Below the pieces are notes generated by a model, which was not told where the DNA came from, did no database searches, and was given only the letters and a program-made list of their open reading frames with translations. The position numbers and the translations under genes were made by a program. This document shows positions 9,639 to 18,366 of a stretch of DNA of 64,000 nt, one piece after another; position 1 is the first letter of the stretch, and each line of letters starts with the position of its first letter. The DNA lies in NCBI GenBank assembly GCA_963729165.1, contig CAVSMM010000016.1, forward strand, positions 1 to 64,000. The letters run 5' to 3'. The DNA is from JACCZX01 sp963729165. GTDB lineage: Bacteria > Pseudomonadota > Gammaproteobacteria > Burkholderiales > Burkholderiaceae_F.

Positions 9639-11123
9639 GTGACAGAGCTGCCGATCCAACTTCGGCCCATGAACCCAGTCGAGGCGGGCGGTCAGACATT
9701 CGATCTGATTGTGCTTGGCGGCGGGCCGGCGGGCGTCAGCGGCGCCATCGCTGGAGGTCTGCTCGGCCGTACGGTCGCGCTAGTCGAGCAGGCCGCAGCC
9801 GTCGGAGGCGCCGGCATCAACACCGGCACGATTCCCAGCAAGACGCTGCGCGAAACTTCGCTGATGTTGTCGGGCTGGCGCTCGCGTCGGCTCTTTGGTG
9901 TGGATCTGTCGCTGCGCCGCGAAGCCACCGTGTCCGACTTCATGCGGCATCAGAAACATGTCAGTGACTCGGAGCGGCAGCGCGCGGAGTCGCGTCTCGA
10001 TCAGCATGGCGTCACGCGGTTTCGCGGCTCGGCTTCGTTCGAGGATCCGCATACGGTGCGCATCGTCAACAGCAGCGGAGCTGACGTCATGATTCGCGGC
10101 GAGAAAATCCTGATTGCGACCGGCTCCTCTCCGTTGCGTCCGCCCGTGTTTCCATTCGACGATGACCGCGTCCACGACTCGAACGAGATTCTCGAGCTGA
10201 AAGCGCTGCCGAAGAAGCTGGCGGTGATCGGCGGCGGTGTGATCGGCAGCGAGTACGCGGGGACGTTCTCAGCCTTGGGTGCGGAAGTGCACCTGATCGA
10301 CGGCCGCGATGTGCTGATGCCGTTTCTCGACCCTGAAATTTCGCGCGCGCTCACCGACGCGATGACCGCGAATGGCGTGCGCTTTCACTGGAACCAGAAA
10401 GTCGTTCGGTGCGATGCCTCGCGGCCTGGCGATGTCGTGCTGACGATGGACTCCGGTGCCGAGCTCGCGTGCGACGGCGTGCTGGTGTGCGCAGGGCGCA
10501 GCAGCAACACCGAGACGTTGAATCTCGCCGCCGCCGGCCTGACACCCGGCAAGCGCGGATTGGTGCAAGTCGGACCACAGTATCAATCCACCGAGGTCTC
10601 GCACATCTATGCTGCGGGCGATGTGATTGGCCCGCCGGCACTGGCGGCAACCGGCATCGAACAGGCGCGCGTGGCCGTGTGCCACGCATTCGGTGAATCC
10701 TTCAAGAGCGATCTCAGTCCGTTGTTGCCGACCGGCATCTACACGATTCCCGAAGCAAGCATGGTCGGCGACACTGAGGCAGCACTGCAGCAGAAAAACA
10801 TTCCATACGTGATCGGGCGTGCCCGTTACGCCGATAGTCCGCGCGGCGGGATCATCGGCGACGAAACAGGTTTCCTGAAGCTGCTGTTTCACCGGGACGA
10901 TCTTCGTCTGCTGGGTGTGCACGTGTTGGGTGAACACGCCACCGAAGTTGTTCACATCGGACTCTTCGCCATGATGGCCGACGCCACTGCCGAACTGTTC
11001 AGCCGCGGCTGCTTCAACTATCCAACACTGGGCGACTTGTACAAGTACGCTGCGTACGACGCGATGATTCAACACCGCCGACTCCACACTCGCGAGGGCG
11101 CGAGCTCCACTGAAGTTCGATAG
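9639..11123 (+). CDS. sthA: Soluble pyridine nucleotide transhydrogenase-like flavoprotein (SthA-like)
   Basis: 494 residues, class I pyridine nucleotide-disulfide oxidoreductase fold. The FAD-binding motif is LIVLGGGPAGVSGA (about residues 25-38), the NAD(P)-binding motif is VIGGGVIGSEYA (about 193-204), the second FAD motif is IYAAGDVIG, and the dimerisation domain starts near YTIPEASMVG. The segment GGAGINTGTIPSKTLRE occupies the place of the redox-active CxxxxC: neither cysteine is present, while the TIPSK stretch typical of SthA is kept. SthA transfers hydride between NADPH and NAD+, draining excess NADPH in the cytosol. The lack of redox cysteines excludes a dihydrolipoamide dehydrogenase or glutathione reductase. 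The start is taken as the GTG at 9639; ATG 9669 is an alternative. Confidence 0.88.
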   Translation: MTELPIQLRPMNPVEAGGQTFDLIVLGGGPAGVSGAIAGGLLGRTVALVEQAAAVGGAGINTGTIPSKTLRETSLMLSGWRSRRLFGVDLSLRREATVSDFMRHQKHVSDSERQRAESRLDQHGVTRFRGSASFEDPHTVRIVNSSGADVMIRGEKILIATGSSPLRPPVFPFDDDRVHDSNEILELKALPKKLAVIGGGVIGSEYAGTFSALGAEVHLIDGRDVLMPFLDPEISRALTDAMTANGVRFHWNQKVVRCDASRPGDVVLTMDSGAELACDGVLVCAGRSSNTETLNLAAAGLTPGKRGLVQVGPQYQSTEVSHIYAAGDVIGPPALAATGIEQARVAVCHAFGESFKSDLSPLLPTGIYTIPEASMVGDTEAALQQKNIPYVIGRARYADSPRGGIIGDETGFLKLLFHRDDLRLLGVHVLGEHATEVVHIGLFAMMADATAELFSRGCFNYPTLGDLYKYAAYDAMIQHRRLHTREGASSTEVR

Positions 11124-11162
11124 CGCAAACGGCGCGATGCGAGCCGTTCGGTTTGGCCACGC

Positions 11163-11729
11163 TTGGTTAAGACCGTGACAGCGCAAAAGGTAAATGCGGG
11201 CGGCGCCCGCTTCTCTGAAGCCGACATCACCTTGCGGGATGGACGTGTCGTTCATCTGCGCGCAATCCTTCCCACGGATGAGAACGAGCTTCTGCAGGCA
11301 TTTGAGCGAATGCCCGACGAAGCCCGCTACATGCGATTCATGCGATCCGTTCGTGAGCCAAACTTGCAGCGCTTGCGCGAGGCGCTTGTCTCGTTTCCGG
11401 AAGGTGGCAGCGGAATCGTCGCCACGGTGCCGGCCGACGATGGAACCGACATCGTGGCCAGCGCTGTGTTTTTCGTCGGCAACGATCTGACATCCTGCGA
11501 GTTCGCGATCACGGTGCAGTCGACCTTCGGTGGTGTTGGTCTTGCCACTACGCTGCTGACTGCGCTGATCGATGCGGCGCGAAAGCGGAGCCTCAAAACA
11601 ATGGAGGGATTTGTGCTGGCAATGAACCAACCCATGCTGCGCCTCGCCAAGCGCGTCGGCTTCAGTATTGGTTCCCATCCTGACGATCCATCGCTACGTG
11701 TTTGCCGATTGGATCTGACGGCGAATTAG
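11163..11729 (+). CDS. GNAT family acetyltransferase
   Basis: 188 residues from TTG 11163 (GTG 11175, four codons later, is an equally good start; no strong Shine-Dalgarno is seen). The sequence has the GNAT layout: LRDGRVVHLRAILPTDENEL at the N-terminus, a central beta strand FAITVQSTFGGVGLATTLL that corresponds to motif A (acetyl-CoA pyrophosphate loop), and the later MLRLAKRVGFSI. It resembles the acetyltransferase domain of bacterial protein-lysine acetyltransferases (Pat-like) rather than antibiotic acetyltransferases. It follows the transhydrogenase gene by 39 bp and may be co-transcribed. The target is unknown. Confidence 0.75.
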   Translation: MVKTVTAQKVNAGGARFSEADITLRDGRVVHLRAILPTDENELLQAFERMPDEARYMRFMRSVREPNLQRLREALVSFPEGGSGIVATVPADDGTDIVASAVFFVGNDLTSCEFAITVQSTFGGVGLATTLLTALIDAARKRSLKTMEGFVLAMNQPMLRLAKRVGFSIGSHPDDPSLRVCRLDLTAN

Positions 11730-11758
11730 GTTAAGACGGACGCTCCGTCCGGCAGTCG

Positions 11759-12409
11759 TCAGAATGTCACGCCGATCGACGTTACGACGACCTGATCGCT
11801 CGATCCTGGATTGAACCAATAGCCACCGATGGTGACGCGACGCCATGTCAGCTGTGCGAATGGCCCGCGCTGGATGTCACGATCGCCACCGTATGCGCGC
11901 GTGCGTTGACCGACGACTCCGATGCGCAGCCATTCGACCGGCCGAAATCCCAACTCGCTCCACGCGTACCAGTAGCTGCTGGTGTGTTCGTCGTTATCGT
12001 GGACGTATTCGCCTTCGAGGTAGAAGTCGAACTGACGCCAGCCGAGGCTCGCCTCCAGCGCCGGCACGAAGGCATGGAGGTTTCGCCATGCTCCGCCCAG
12101 CAGCGGCGTCAACTCCCATGTGATGGTGTCTCCGCCGGAAAACGTCCAACCGATAAACGCCGAACGCGCACCGTACGATTCATAGTTGTAGCGCGCTTCG
12201 AGATGAAGCGGTCCGCGATCCGCGACTGCGATCGCCGACGTGTAGTTATCGCCGCCTCGCACGAACGTCGGATATGCGGTGATACCGAATTCCCACGACG
12301 GTTTCGAAGCATCCGACGCACGCCGACCGCTGGACTTGTCCTCGTCGGCGTGTGCCGCCGTTACTGCAACGGCCGCGAGCACAGCAATGCAGCGCAACGC
12401 GATTTTCAT
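11759..12409 (-). CDS. Exported protein, probable outer-membrane beta-barrel
   Basis: 216 residues from ATG 12409, which overlaps the stop codon of the upstream membrane-protein gene in an ATGA arrangement, so translation is coupled. The signal peptide is MKIALRCIAVLAAVAVTAAHA. The mature part is made of alternating aromatic/polar stretches (WEFGITAYPTFVRGG, LEARYNYESYGARSAFIGW, FDFYLEGEYVHDN, FAQLTWRRVTIGGYWFNPG) and ends in phenylalanine (SIGVTF), as outer-membrane barrels do. I do not recognise a specific family. A longer in-frame reading up to 13078 exists but overlaps the neighbouring gene in another frame and is not supported. Confidence 0.7.
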   Translation of the reverse strand: MKIALRCIAVLAAVAVTAAHADEDKSSGRRASDASKPSWEFGITAYPTFVRGGDNYTSAIAVADRGPLHLEARYNYESYGARSAFIGWTFSGGDTITWELTPLLGGAWRNLHAFVPALEASLGWRQFDFYLEGEYVHDNDEHTSSYWYAWSELGFRPVEWLRIGVVGQRTRAYGGDRDIQRGPFAQLTWRRVTIGGYWFNPGSSDQVVVTSIGVTF

Positions 12410-13023
12410 CCGCCGAGCGCGATAACCGCAGCGACGACCGCCGCGCCGAGTCCCGCCATCATCAATCCGGTTTTCCAACTGCCATAGCCCGCGTATCGAC
12501 CGAGCGCGAGGCCACCGAAGAACAACATCGCTAGCGCGACTACGCGCGATACTGTCTTTGCCAATCCGATGTCGTCGATGATCAGGAAGGGTATGGCGAC
12601 AGGAAAGGTCGCAGCGACGACGAGCAGGAACACGGCAAGCGCGGCAATCAGATCCTCGGATTTCAGTTTCGGTCGCTCCGGAGGGGAGGGCAGCGCCACA
12701 ACCCGCTGACGAATTGACTCGACCTCTGTGTCCGTCATCACGCCCGCGAGCGGCTTTGACAGAGATCCCTTGATCAGTGCCCGCGCTGTTTCGGGGTCGG
12801 TGGCAGCTCGTACCGAGCGGACCAGCGTCAGCGACTTGCCTCGATCGGTGATCGTGCGAACCAGGTACATCACTGCGTCGACGAGACCCCATGCGAGGTT
12901 GCAGCCCAGCGCAGCAGCGAGCAGCTCCCGCACTTCTGTGCGTCCTGAGTCTGCTACCGACACCGCGCCGACGAAGGTAAGCGCCATATACAGACCGAAC
13001 AGCATTTCCGATACGCGGTCCAC
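12406..13023 (-). CDS. VIT1/CCC1-like membrane protein, function uncertain
   Basis: 205 residues starting at GTG 13023. Two hydrophobic segments near the N-terminus (LFGLYMALTFVGAVSV, ALGCNLAWGLVDAVMYLV) and three near the C-terminus (LIAALAVFLLVVAATFPVAI, VSRVVALAMLFFGGLALG, GLMMAGLGAAVVAAVIALGG) flank a charged central domain. This resembles small VIT-type (vacuolar iron transporter-like) proteins of proteobacteria, but assignment is tentative. An upstream ATG at 13078 (MNENNVASGIAPRAGTEP) would join if one C were removed from the CCC run near 13030, so the true N-terminus may be 18 residues longer. It is coupled to the downstream exported-protein gene. Confidence 0.6.
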   Translation of the reverse strand: MDRVSEMLFGLYMALTFVGAVSVADSGRTEVRELLAAALGCNLAWGLVDAVMYLVRTITDRGKSLTLVRSVRAATDPETARALIKGSLSKPLAGVMTDTEVESIRQRVVALPSPPERPKLKSEDLIAALAVFLLVVAATFPVAIPFLIIDDIGLAKTVSRVVALAMLFFGGLALGRYAGYGSWKTGLMMAGLGAAVVAAVIALGG

Positions 13024-13204
13024 CGGGTTCAGTACCGGCTCGCGGTGCGATTCCGCTAGCTACGTTGTTTTCGTTCATTTTCGATCGCGCTCAGCTCCGC
13101 CGCATCAGGCAGGAAGTCAATCTTCAGCCGAAGTCGTTACGGTAACGGAGAAAGACTCAGATGACGTCTACTCGGGCAAGCCACCTCGCCAAGTGTTGCA
13201 GCAA

Positions 13205-13259
13205 ACCACCTGTGTCGCGAAAGGTGAAGCGCTACTTCGTCAGTCGGCCCGATGATTCG
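13205..13259. repeat. Dispersed intergenic repeat, short copy D
   Basis: Contains TGTGTCGCGAAAGGTGAAGC followed by GTCAGTCGGCCCGATGATTC, closely matching the copy at 27225-27279 and the core of the 100-bp copies at 17118-17217 and 21077-21176. It lies between the divergent membrane-protein and patatin genes. Confidence 0.6.
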
Positions 13260-13321
13260 CTTCCGGGTCCTGACAGGGTCTGTTAAGCGCACTTGGATCC
13301 CGAATTGCGTCGGAGCCATGC

Positions 13322-14761
13322 ATGCGCATTAATCGCGTGATCGCCTGCTGTCTCGCCTTGGCGCTCGCAGGCTGCGCTAGCCGGCCGATCAACGAGCCGA
13401 TCACCCACGTCGATCCCAAGGGCGGCTACCGCCCGTATCTCCTGATACCGAAGATCCCGAACAACGACCCGCATACGCTGTTCGTGCTGTCGTTCTCCGG
13501 TGGCGGCACGCGGGCTGCGGCTTTCTCGTATGGCGTTCTGGAGGAGCTTCGCCGCACCGAGATCGTGGTCAACGGGCAGCGCCGCCGGCTGATCGACGAG
13601 GTGGACCTGATCACTGGCGTGTCGGGGGGAAGCTTCACGGCGCTGGCGTACGCCCTTTACGGAGAGCGTCTGTTTTCCGAGTACGAGGCGCGGTTCCTCA
13701 AGCGCGATGTGCAGGGCGCGCTGCTCGCCCGTTCGCTCAATCCGTTCAACTGGTGGAAGTTCATCGGCGGGACCGCCGGTCGCTCGGAGTTCGCTGCCGA
13801 CTACTACGACGAGATTCTGTTCGAGAACGCCACCTTCGGCGACCTGCTCGCGAAGCCGGGGCCGGTCGCGGTCGCGACCGGGACCGATCTCTCGACCGGA
13901 TCGCGACTTGCATTTTTCCAGAACGACTTCGACCTTCTTTGTTCAGACTTGAACAAGGTGCGCCTGTCGCGCGCGGCGGCCACCTCGTCTGCGGTTCCGG
14001 TCGTGCTGTCGCCGGTGACGTTCAACAACTACGGCGGGAACTGCGGCTTTCAGGTTCCGGTCTGGTTGAAGGACGTCGAGAACCCCGAAGCGCAAGCCAG
14101 GCCCGCGGCACGCGCGCTGCAGCGCTACCGTGAGATGCAGGACTTCCAGAACAGTAAGGACCGCCCGTACATCCACTTGGTCGACGGCGGCGTCGCGGAC
14201 AACATCGGGGTCCGCGGCGTGCTCGAAAGCCTCGAGGAGCTCGATGTGAGCGCGGCGTATCGCCGCGAGCTAGGCTTCAGCGTCATTCAGAGGATCGTCC
14301 TTATCGTCGTGAACGCCCGCTCGGCGCCGCGCACCGACTGGGATCGCAACGAGTCACCTCCCAACTTCGTCGTGCAGTTGCTGCAGTCCTCGGGCGTGCC
14401 GATCGACCGGTACTCGTTCGAGACGGTCGAGCTGATGAAGGATTGGGTCGAGATCGCGTCGTGGCGGCACGAGCTACTGGTCGCGCGGGCCCGCCTCGCG
14501 GGCGCTACCGAGGCGCAGGCCAGAGCAAGCGTGCCGACGCTCGCCCTGAACGTGCTCGACGTCAGTTTCGATGCGATTCGCGACCCGAAGGAACGCGCTC
14601 ACTTTCTGAACCTGCCAACGAGCTTTGCGCTGCCGGCCGAGGATGTCGACCGACTGCGCGAGATTGCGGGCCAACTGCTGCGACAGTCCGCCGAGTACGA
14701 CTCGCTCGTACGCGGTTTCGGCGGGACGCCAGCAAAATCTGTTTCAGACCGTCTGCAATGA
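13322..14761 (+). CDS. Patatin-like phospholipase lipoprotein
   Basis: 479 residues. The N-terminus (MRINRVIACCLALALAGCAS) has a lipobox with the lipidated Cys at about residue 18. The patatin catalytic set is visible: the oxyanion loop SFSGGGTRAA (about residues 58-67), the nucleophile elbow GVSGGS (Ser of GxSxG, near residue 101), and the catalytic Asp in HLVDGGVADNIG (near residue 283). The protein should therefore hydrolyse acyl esters of lipids at the envelope. The upstream region carries a dispersed repeat; the downstream AsmA gene converges with 72 bp between the stops. No frameshift is seen. The start is well fixed by the signal peptide. Confidence 0.9.
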   Translation: MRINRVIACCLALALAGCASRPINEPITHVDPKGGYRPYLLIPKIPNNDPHTLFVLSFSGGGTRAAAFSYGVLEELRRTEIVVNGQRRRLIDEVDLITGVSGGSFTALAYALYGERLFSEYEARFLKRDVQGALLARSLNPFNWWKFIGGTAGRSEFAADYYDEILFENATFGDLLAKPGPVAVATGTDLSTGSRLAFFQNDFDLLCSDLNKVRLSRAAATSSAVPVVLSPVTFNNYGGNCGFQVPVWLKDVENPEAQARPAARALQRYREMQDFQNSKDRPYIHLVDGGVADNIGVRGVLESLEELDVSAAYRRELGFSVIQRIVLIVVNARSAPRTDWDRNESPPNFVVQLLQSSGVPIDRYSFETVELMKDWVEIASWRHELLVARARLAGATEAQARASVPTLALNVLDVSFDAIRDPKERAHFLNLPTSFALPAEDVDRLREIAGQLLRQSAEYDSLVRGFGGTPAKSVSDRLQ

Positions 14762-14833
14762 ATCCCCGAGCTCGAACTGAGCGAGAGGGACAACTCGCCG
14801 ACGCGCAGGAAGCTACCCGCAAGCGAGCTTGTG

Positions 14834-17094
14834 TTATTTCTGCGCAGCGTCGCCCTTCTTCTTTCCGCCGAACAGGCCACCGATTCCCTTGACGACTTCT
14901 TCGACCACCGGCACACCGACACGCCAACGCCCCTCGCGTCAGCGCGTCGGTCGCCACAGCAGCCCAGTCGACTCGATAACTCAGTGAATCGAGCGGACCA
15001 GCGATCTGTATCGGCACCGTGTAGCCAAGCAACGCATTGACGACGCGTCGATCCGCACCCAGCGGGCTCGCCGTCATTTGGGCGCGCAGCACGTAATCGA
15101 GCTCCTCTTTGACGAGATCCAATCGCCCACTTCCGGCGATCTTCAGCGCGGGCGAAGTCGCCTGCAGATCCTTGCTGTTGGCGATCCCATTATCGATCTG
15201 CGCGCTCGCGGTCAGACTCGAGAAGCGCGTCAGCTTCTCTGCGTCGAGCGCGCCCGTCTGTGTCTTTCGTGCAGTGATGAAACTGAGCGCGCCCGTAATG
15301 GTCTGGATCACGTCGATACCGCGGATCGCGCCGTCCTGCACCGCGATCGACAGCGAACCGTCGAGGTTTCTCTTCAGCGCAGCGGTCGTTGCACCGGAAG
15401 TGGACAGATCGAACTTCAAATTTGCCTTGCCCTCGACCTTCGAAGATCCTCCGAGGTCGGCCACGAACGGCTTCAGCGCTATGCCGGACATCGAACCTGC
15501 TCCGCTGATGCGATTACCGTCGGCGCGTGCAGCAAGCTTCGCATTCGCCGTGCCCTCGTAGAGTCGTGCGGTTAGCGGCGCGACGTCGAGCTTGCCGTCG
15601 TTTGCTTGCAGAGTGAATCGCACATCGCTCGCGTTGATCCCGCGCACGCGCAACTTGCCGATCCGTGCCTTGCCCGAGGCGTGAACTTCGCGCAGCGCTG
15701 ACAGATCGACCGTGGAATCGGCAGGAGGGCTCTTGCTCTGCGACGTGGCAGCAGTTCCGACGCTCTTTGGTGCGGGCGGAAAGTGCCGATCAAGGTCCAG
15801 TTGATCGGCAGAGACATCGAACGCAATACGCGGCTGCTTGAAGCCCTTGATATCAAGGCTGCCTGCCAGGTTGATGTCGTCGAGTCCGCTCTTGAGTTTC
15901 AGCGCAACCAGCTCGCGCTTGACATCGATCGACGCGCTGCCGTTGAGCAACAGTTTGACCGTTTTCTGCGGCAAGTTCGGATGCGTCGAGACGATATCGG
16001 CGACCAGGCGCGGTAACTCGAAGGTCATTGCATCGAGACTGCCTCGCAACGGGCTCGTCAGTTTTCCTTCGATGTGGTCCGAACCGACATCTCGCTTGAA
16101 CGTCGCTGCAATCGTGGCTTCGAAGGCTGCCGCCGTTCCTTTAATCCCTTCGCCGGTGGCGCGCAGCTCGACACGCTGCGCGCCCTTGGATGTCACAACC
16201 AGCTCGATCGGATCAGAAACGGCGCGCGATTCGCTTACGGCAAATCGCGGCGCCGTGAACTTCAGCTCGAATGCATCGGCCCCGCGTTTGCCCGAGCCGC
16301 TGAGCGCAAGCTTTTCAACTTCGACGGTCAGCGGCTGCCAGGCCGCACGCGCAGCGGCGAAACTGAATTCCATCGGCTGCTGGTCGAAAGTGCCCTTCAC
16401 CGACCCCGCCAGATCACGCACGCCGTAGCGGCTGCTGGCCGCATCCACCTGCATCTCAGCAGCCAACTGCAGGTCGGCAACCAGCGCCGGCTTGGTCGAC
16501 GTCACCGATGTAGACACTCGAACCGGCTTGTAGTCGGCGGCGCCGAGGTCGTCGACTATCAGATCCAACTTCGATAGCGTGATCGTGCTGCCGTCGGCAG
16601 AACGTAATGTCAGATTGCGCGTCGTTCAAAGCAATGCCGCGAATTGAAACGCTGGTCGCCTTCGATTCGGAGGTGTCGCCCTTCGCCTCAGGCACATCCT
16701 GTCGGCGCCGCAGCAGATCGTCGATGCTGGTGCGGCCGTCTGCTTTGCGCTCGACCGTTGCTTGCAAGCCGTTGATACTGACTTGATCGATGACGATCCC
16801 GCCGCGCAGTAGCGGCAGCCAGGCAACCACAACGCTGGCCGACGAGAACGACGCAAATGCACGGTCGCTACCTTGCTCCGACAGCGTGCTTTTCGGCAGC
16901 GCGACCCCGAGGCGTGGAAAGAGCCGCAGCGACAACGGGCCATCGATCGTGAGCTTGCGGCCGGTCGCGTCGCTGACCATGCGCTCTATCGTCGGCTTGT
17001 AGCTGTTGACATCGACCAGCAAAGCCGTGGCCACACCCGCGAGCAGCAACAGCGCAGCGACAATTCCAACACCGATCGCTACCTTCTTTAGCAT
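14834..17094 (-). CDS. AsmA family protein, interrupted
   Basis: About 750 residues if two single-base indels are repaired. The N-terminus at ATG 17094 has a TM anchor (VAIGVGIVAALLLLAGVATA) followed by VNSYKPTIERMVSDATGRKL and LFPRLGVALP, the standard AsmA opening. The reading frame shifts near 16602 and continues through the repetitive beta-rich periplasmic domain to YRVDWAAVATDALTR, typical of the AsmA C-terminal domain. Near 14936 it shifts again to VVEEVVKGIGGLFGGKKKGD and stops at 14834. The unshifted frame would run on into the patatin gene to 14562, which is an artefact. AsmA-type proteins bridge the periplasm and are linked to phospholipid transport and outer-membrane homeostasis. 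Confidence 0.85.
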
Positions 17095-17117
17095 CGCTGC
17101 GGGCCCTGCGAGCTATC

Positions 17118-17217
17118 TGTTGACGGCATCATAAACTCGGGATTTGCAGCACTTGGCGTGCGCCGCGCTCAACCGTGTCAGGAAAAGTGAAGCACCGCTG
17201 ATCTGGCAGGCGGATCA
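17118..17217. repeat. Dispersed intergenic repeat, long copy A
   Basis: A 100-bp segment that matches 21077-21176 at about 86 of 100 positions, including the shared core GTGTCAGGAAAAGTGAAGC. It sits between two minus-strand genes and overlaps the last three bases of the hydrolase gene. The core recurs in shorter copies at 13205-13259 and 27225-27279. Family unknown. Confidence 0.75.
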
Positions 17218-18366
17218 CGGCGGCGTCGCGAGATCCTCCTCCAAGAAGCGCAGGAGCGCTTCCAATAGCGCCTCGCGTGGATAGGCGTTCTGGGTCACGA
17301 ACATGGACGCGATCGTGGAGTGCGTGCGGGAAATTGGCACCGCGACTGCCCAGTGGTCCGCATTGAGATAGCCGACAAGGGTGCTGCCGGGCACGAGCTG
17401 ATCGTAGAAGATGACCTGGCTGTCGTTGCGCGCGTCGACTCGCGCCAGCTTGTCGTAGCTCGTTTTCAGAATCGACGAGATGCGCTCCGGCTGCGGGAAG
17501 GTCGCGAGCGAGTAGTAGCGAACGTCACTCGGCAGCGGGTTCTGCGCGAGCCACGCCTGGCGCGTTGCGGGCCGCAGGCTCTCCACTGCGCGGCCGTCGC
17601 CCGAGCCGCAGGTTGCGCCCGGAAAGTATCGCAGCATATCGGCCTGGTATTGCTCGGCATCGTTGGCGAGCGCTGAGCCACCGACCGAGCCCGCAGCGCT
17701 TACCACCGCCGCCACGCGGCTCCGGATCTCTGGATACTTGACCACTGCCTCGAGGATGTCGGGTGCGCCCTTCGAATAGCCGATCAGCACGAGGCGCGGC
17801 GCTCCCGCATCGCGCGGCATCGCCATGATCGCGTCGCGGATCTGGCGCGCATTGTTCTCGGTGCCCGACAGCGCATCGACCTTGAGGAGGATCGCGTCAT
17901 ACCCGTATTGGCGTACATGCTGCGCGACGGTGCCGGGCGGCTGGAGCCACTGTTCGAAGCATTCGTACCCGATGCCGGGTACCACCGCTGCGACGAGGCG
18001 CCGTTTCGACGGACCGAGATCGACGCGCTTGCCGGTGCCGGCAGGTTCGGTACCGACGCGGGCCAGTGCTTCGTCGCAGGGCCGGTAGTCGGGAAGCCCG
18101 CGTCCGTGCGCCTCCAACACGGCGCAGTAGGTCTCGCGGAAGCGCGCCCGCTTGTCCTGCACGCCCGTTTGGAAGGCCAGCGCGAGAACGAGCGGCGGCG
18201 TGTCGGCCGAGTACGGCATGAGGGGCTTCGTCGCGCATGCGCCGAGCGCGAGGCATGCCACGACAACCATCGCGTGAACAGTCCCGCCGTTCGCCGCACC
18301 GATCGTGCGGGCGCGTCGCGACGCTACAGACGCTTGCGATTCAATGGCCGAGTCACTTGCGTACAT
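17215..18366 (-). CDS. Alpha/beta hydrolase, probable lipoprotein
   Basis: 383 residues from ATG 18366, or about 351 from an internal ATG at 18270. The lipobox CLALGAC (VVVACLALGACAT) predicts a lipoprotein. The nucleophile elbow is VLIGYSKGAPD (GxSxG, Ser in the GYSKG), and a late DQLVPGSTLVGYLNADHWAV supplies plausible catalytic Asp and His. The region VVPGIGYECFEQWLQPPGTV looks like the oxyanion-side loop. It is the third gene of a minus-strand operon behind two LssY-C-type lipoproteins and overlaps the second by 14 bp. All three products are predicted lipoproteins, so they probably act together at the envelope. Substrate unknown. Confidence 0.8.
   Translation of the reverse strand: MYASDSAIESQASVASRRARTIGAANGGTVHAMVVVACLALGACATKPLMPYSADTPPLVLALAFQTGVQDKRARFRETYCAVLEAHGRGLPDYRPCDEALARVGTEPAGTGKRVDLGPSKRRLVAAVVPGIGYECFEQWLQPPGTVAQHVRQYGYDAILLKVDALSGTENNARQIRDAIMAMPRDAGAPRLVLIGYSKGAPDILEAVVKYPEIRSRVAAVVSAAGSVGGSALANDAEQYQADMLRYFPGATCGSGDGRAVESLRPATRQAWLAQNPLPSDVRYYSLATFPQPERISSILKTSYDKLARVDARNDSQVIFYDQLVPGSTLVGYLNADHWAVAVPISRTHSTIASMFVTQNAYPREALLEALLRFLEEDLATPP

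Noticed and set aside
10269..11678. A 469-residue minus-strand frame opposite the transhydrogenase gene
   Set aside because: It is a shadow: rich in His/Gln/Arg without domain features, while the plus-strand protein is well conserved.
11759..13078. A 439-residue single protein spanning two minus-strand genes
   Set aside because: The upper part has no family features; two coupled genes in different frames (ATGA overlap at 12406-12409) fit better.
14562..14833. Continuation of the AsmA frame into the patatin gene
   Set aside because: The proper C-terminus (VVEEVVKGIGGLFGG) lies in another frame after a one-base shift and stops at 14834; the extension is low-complexity.
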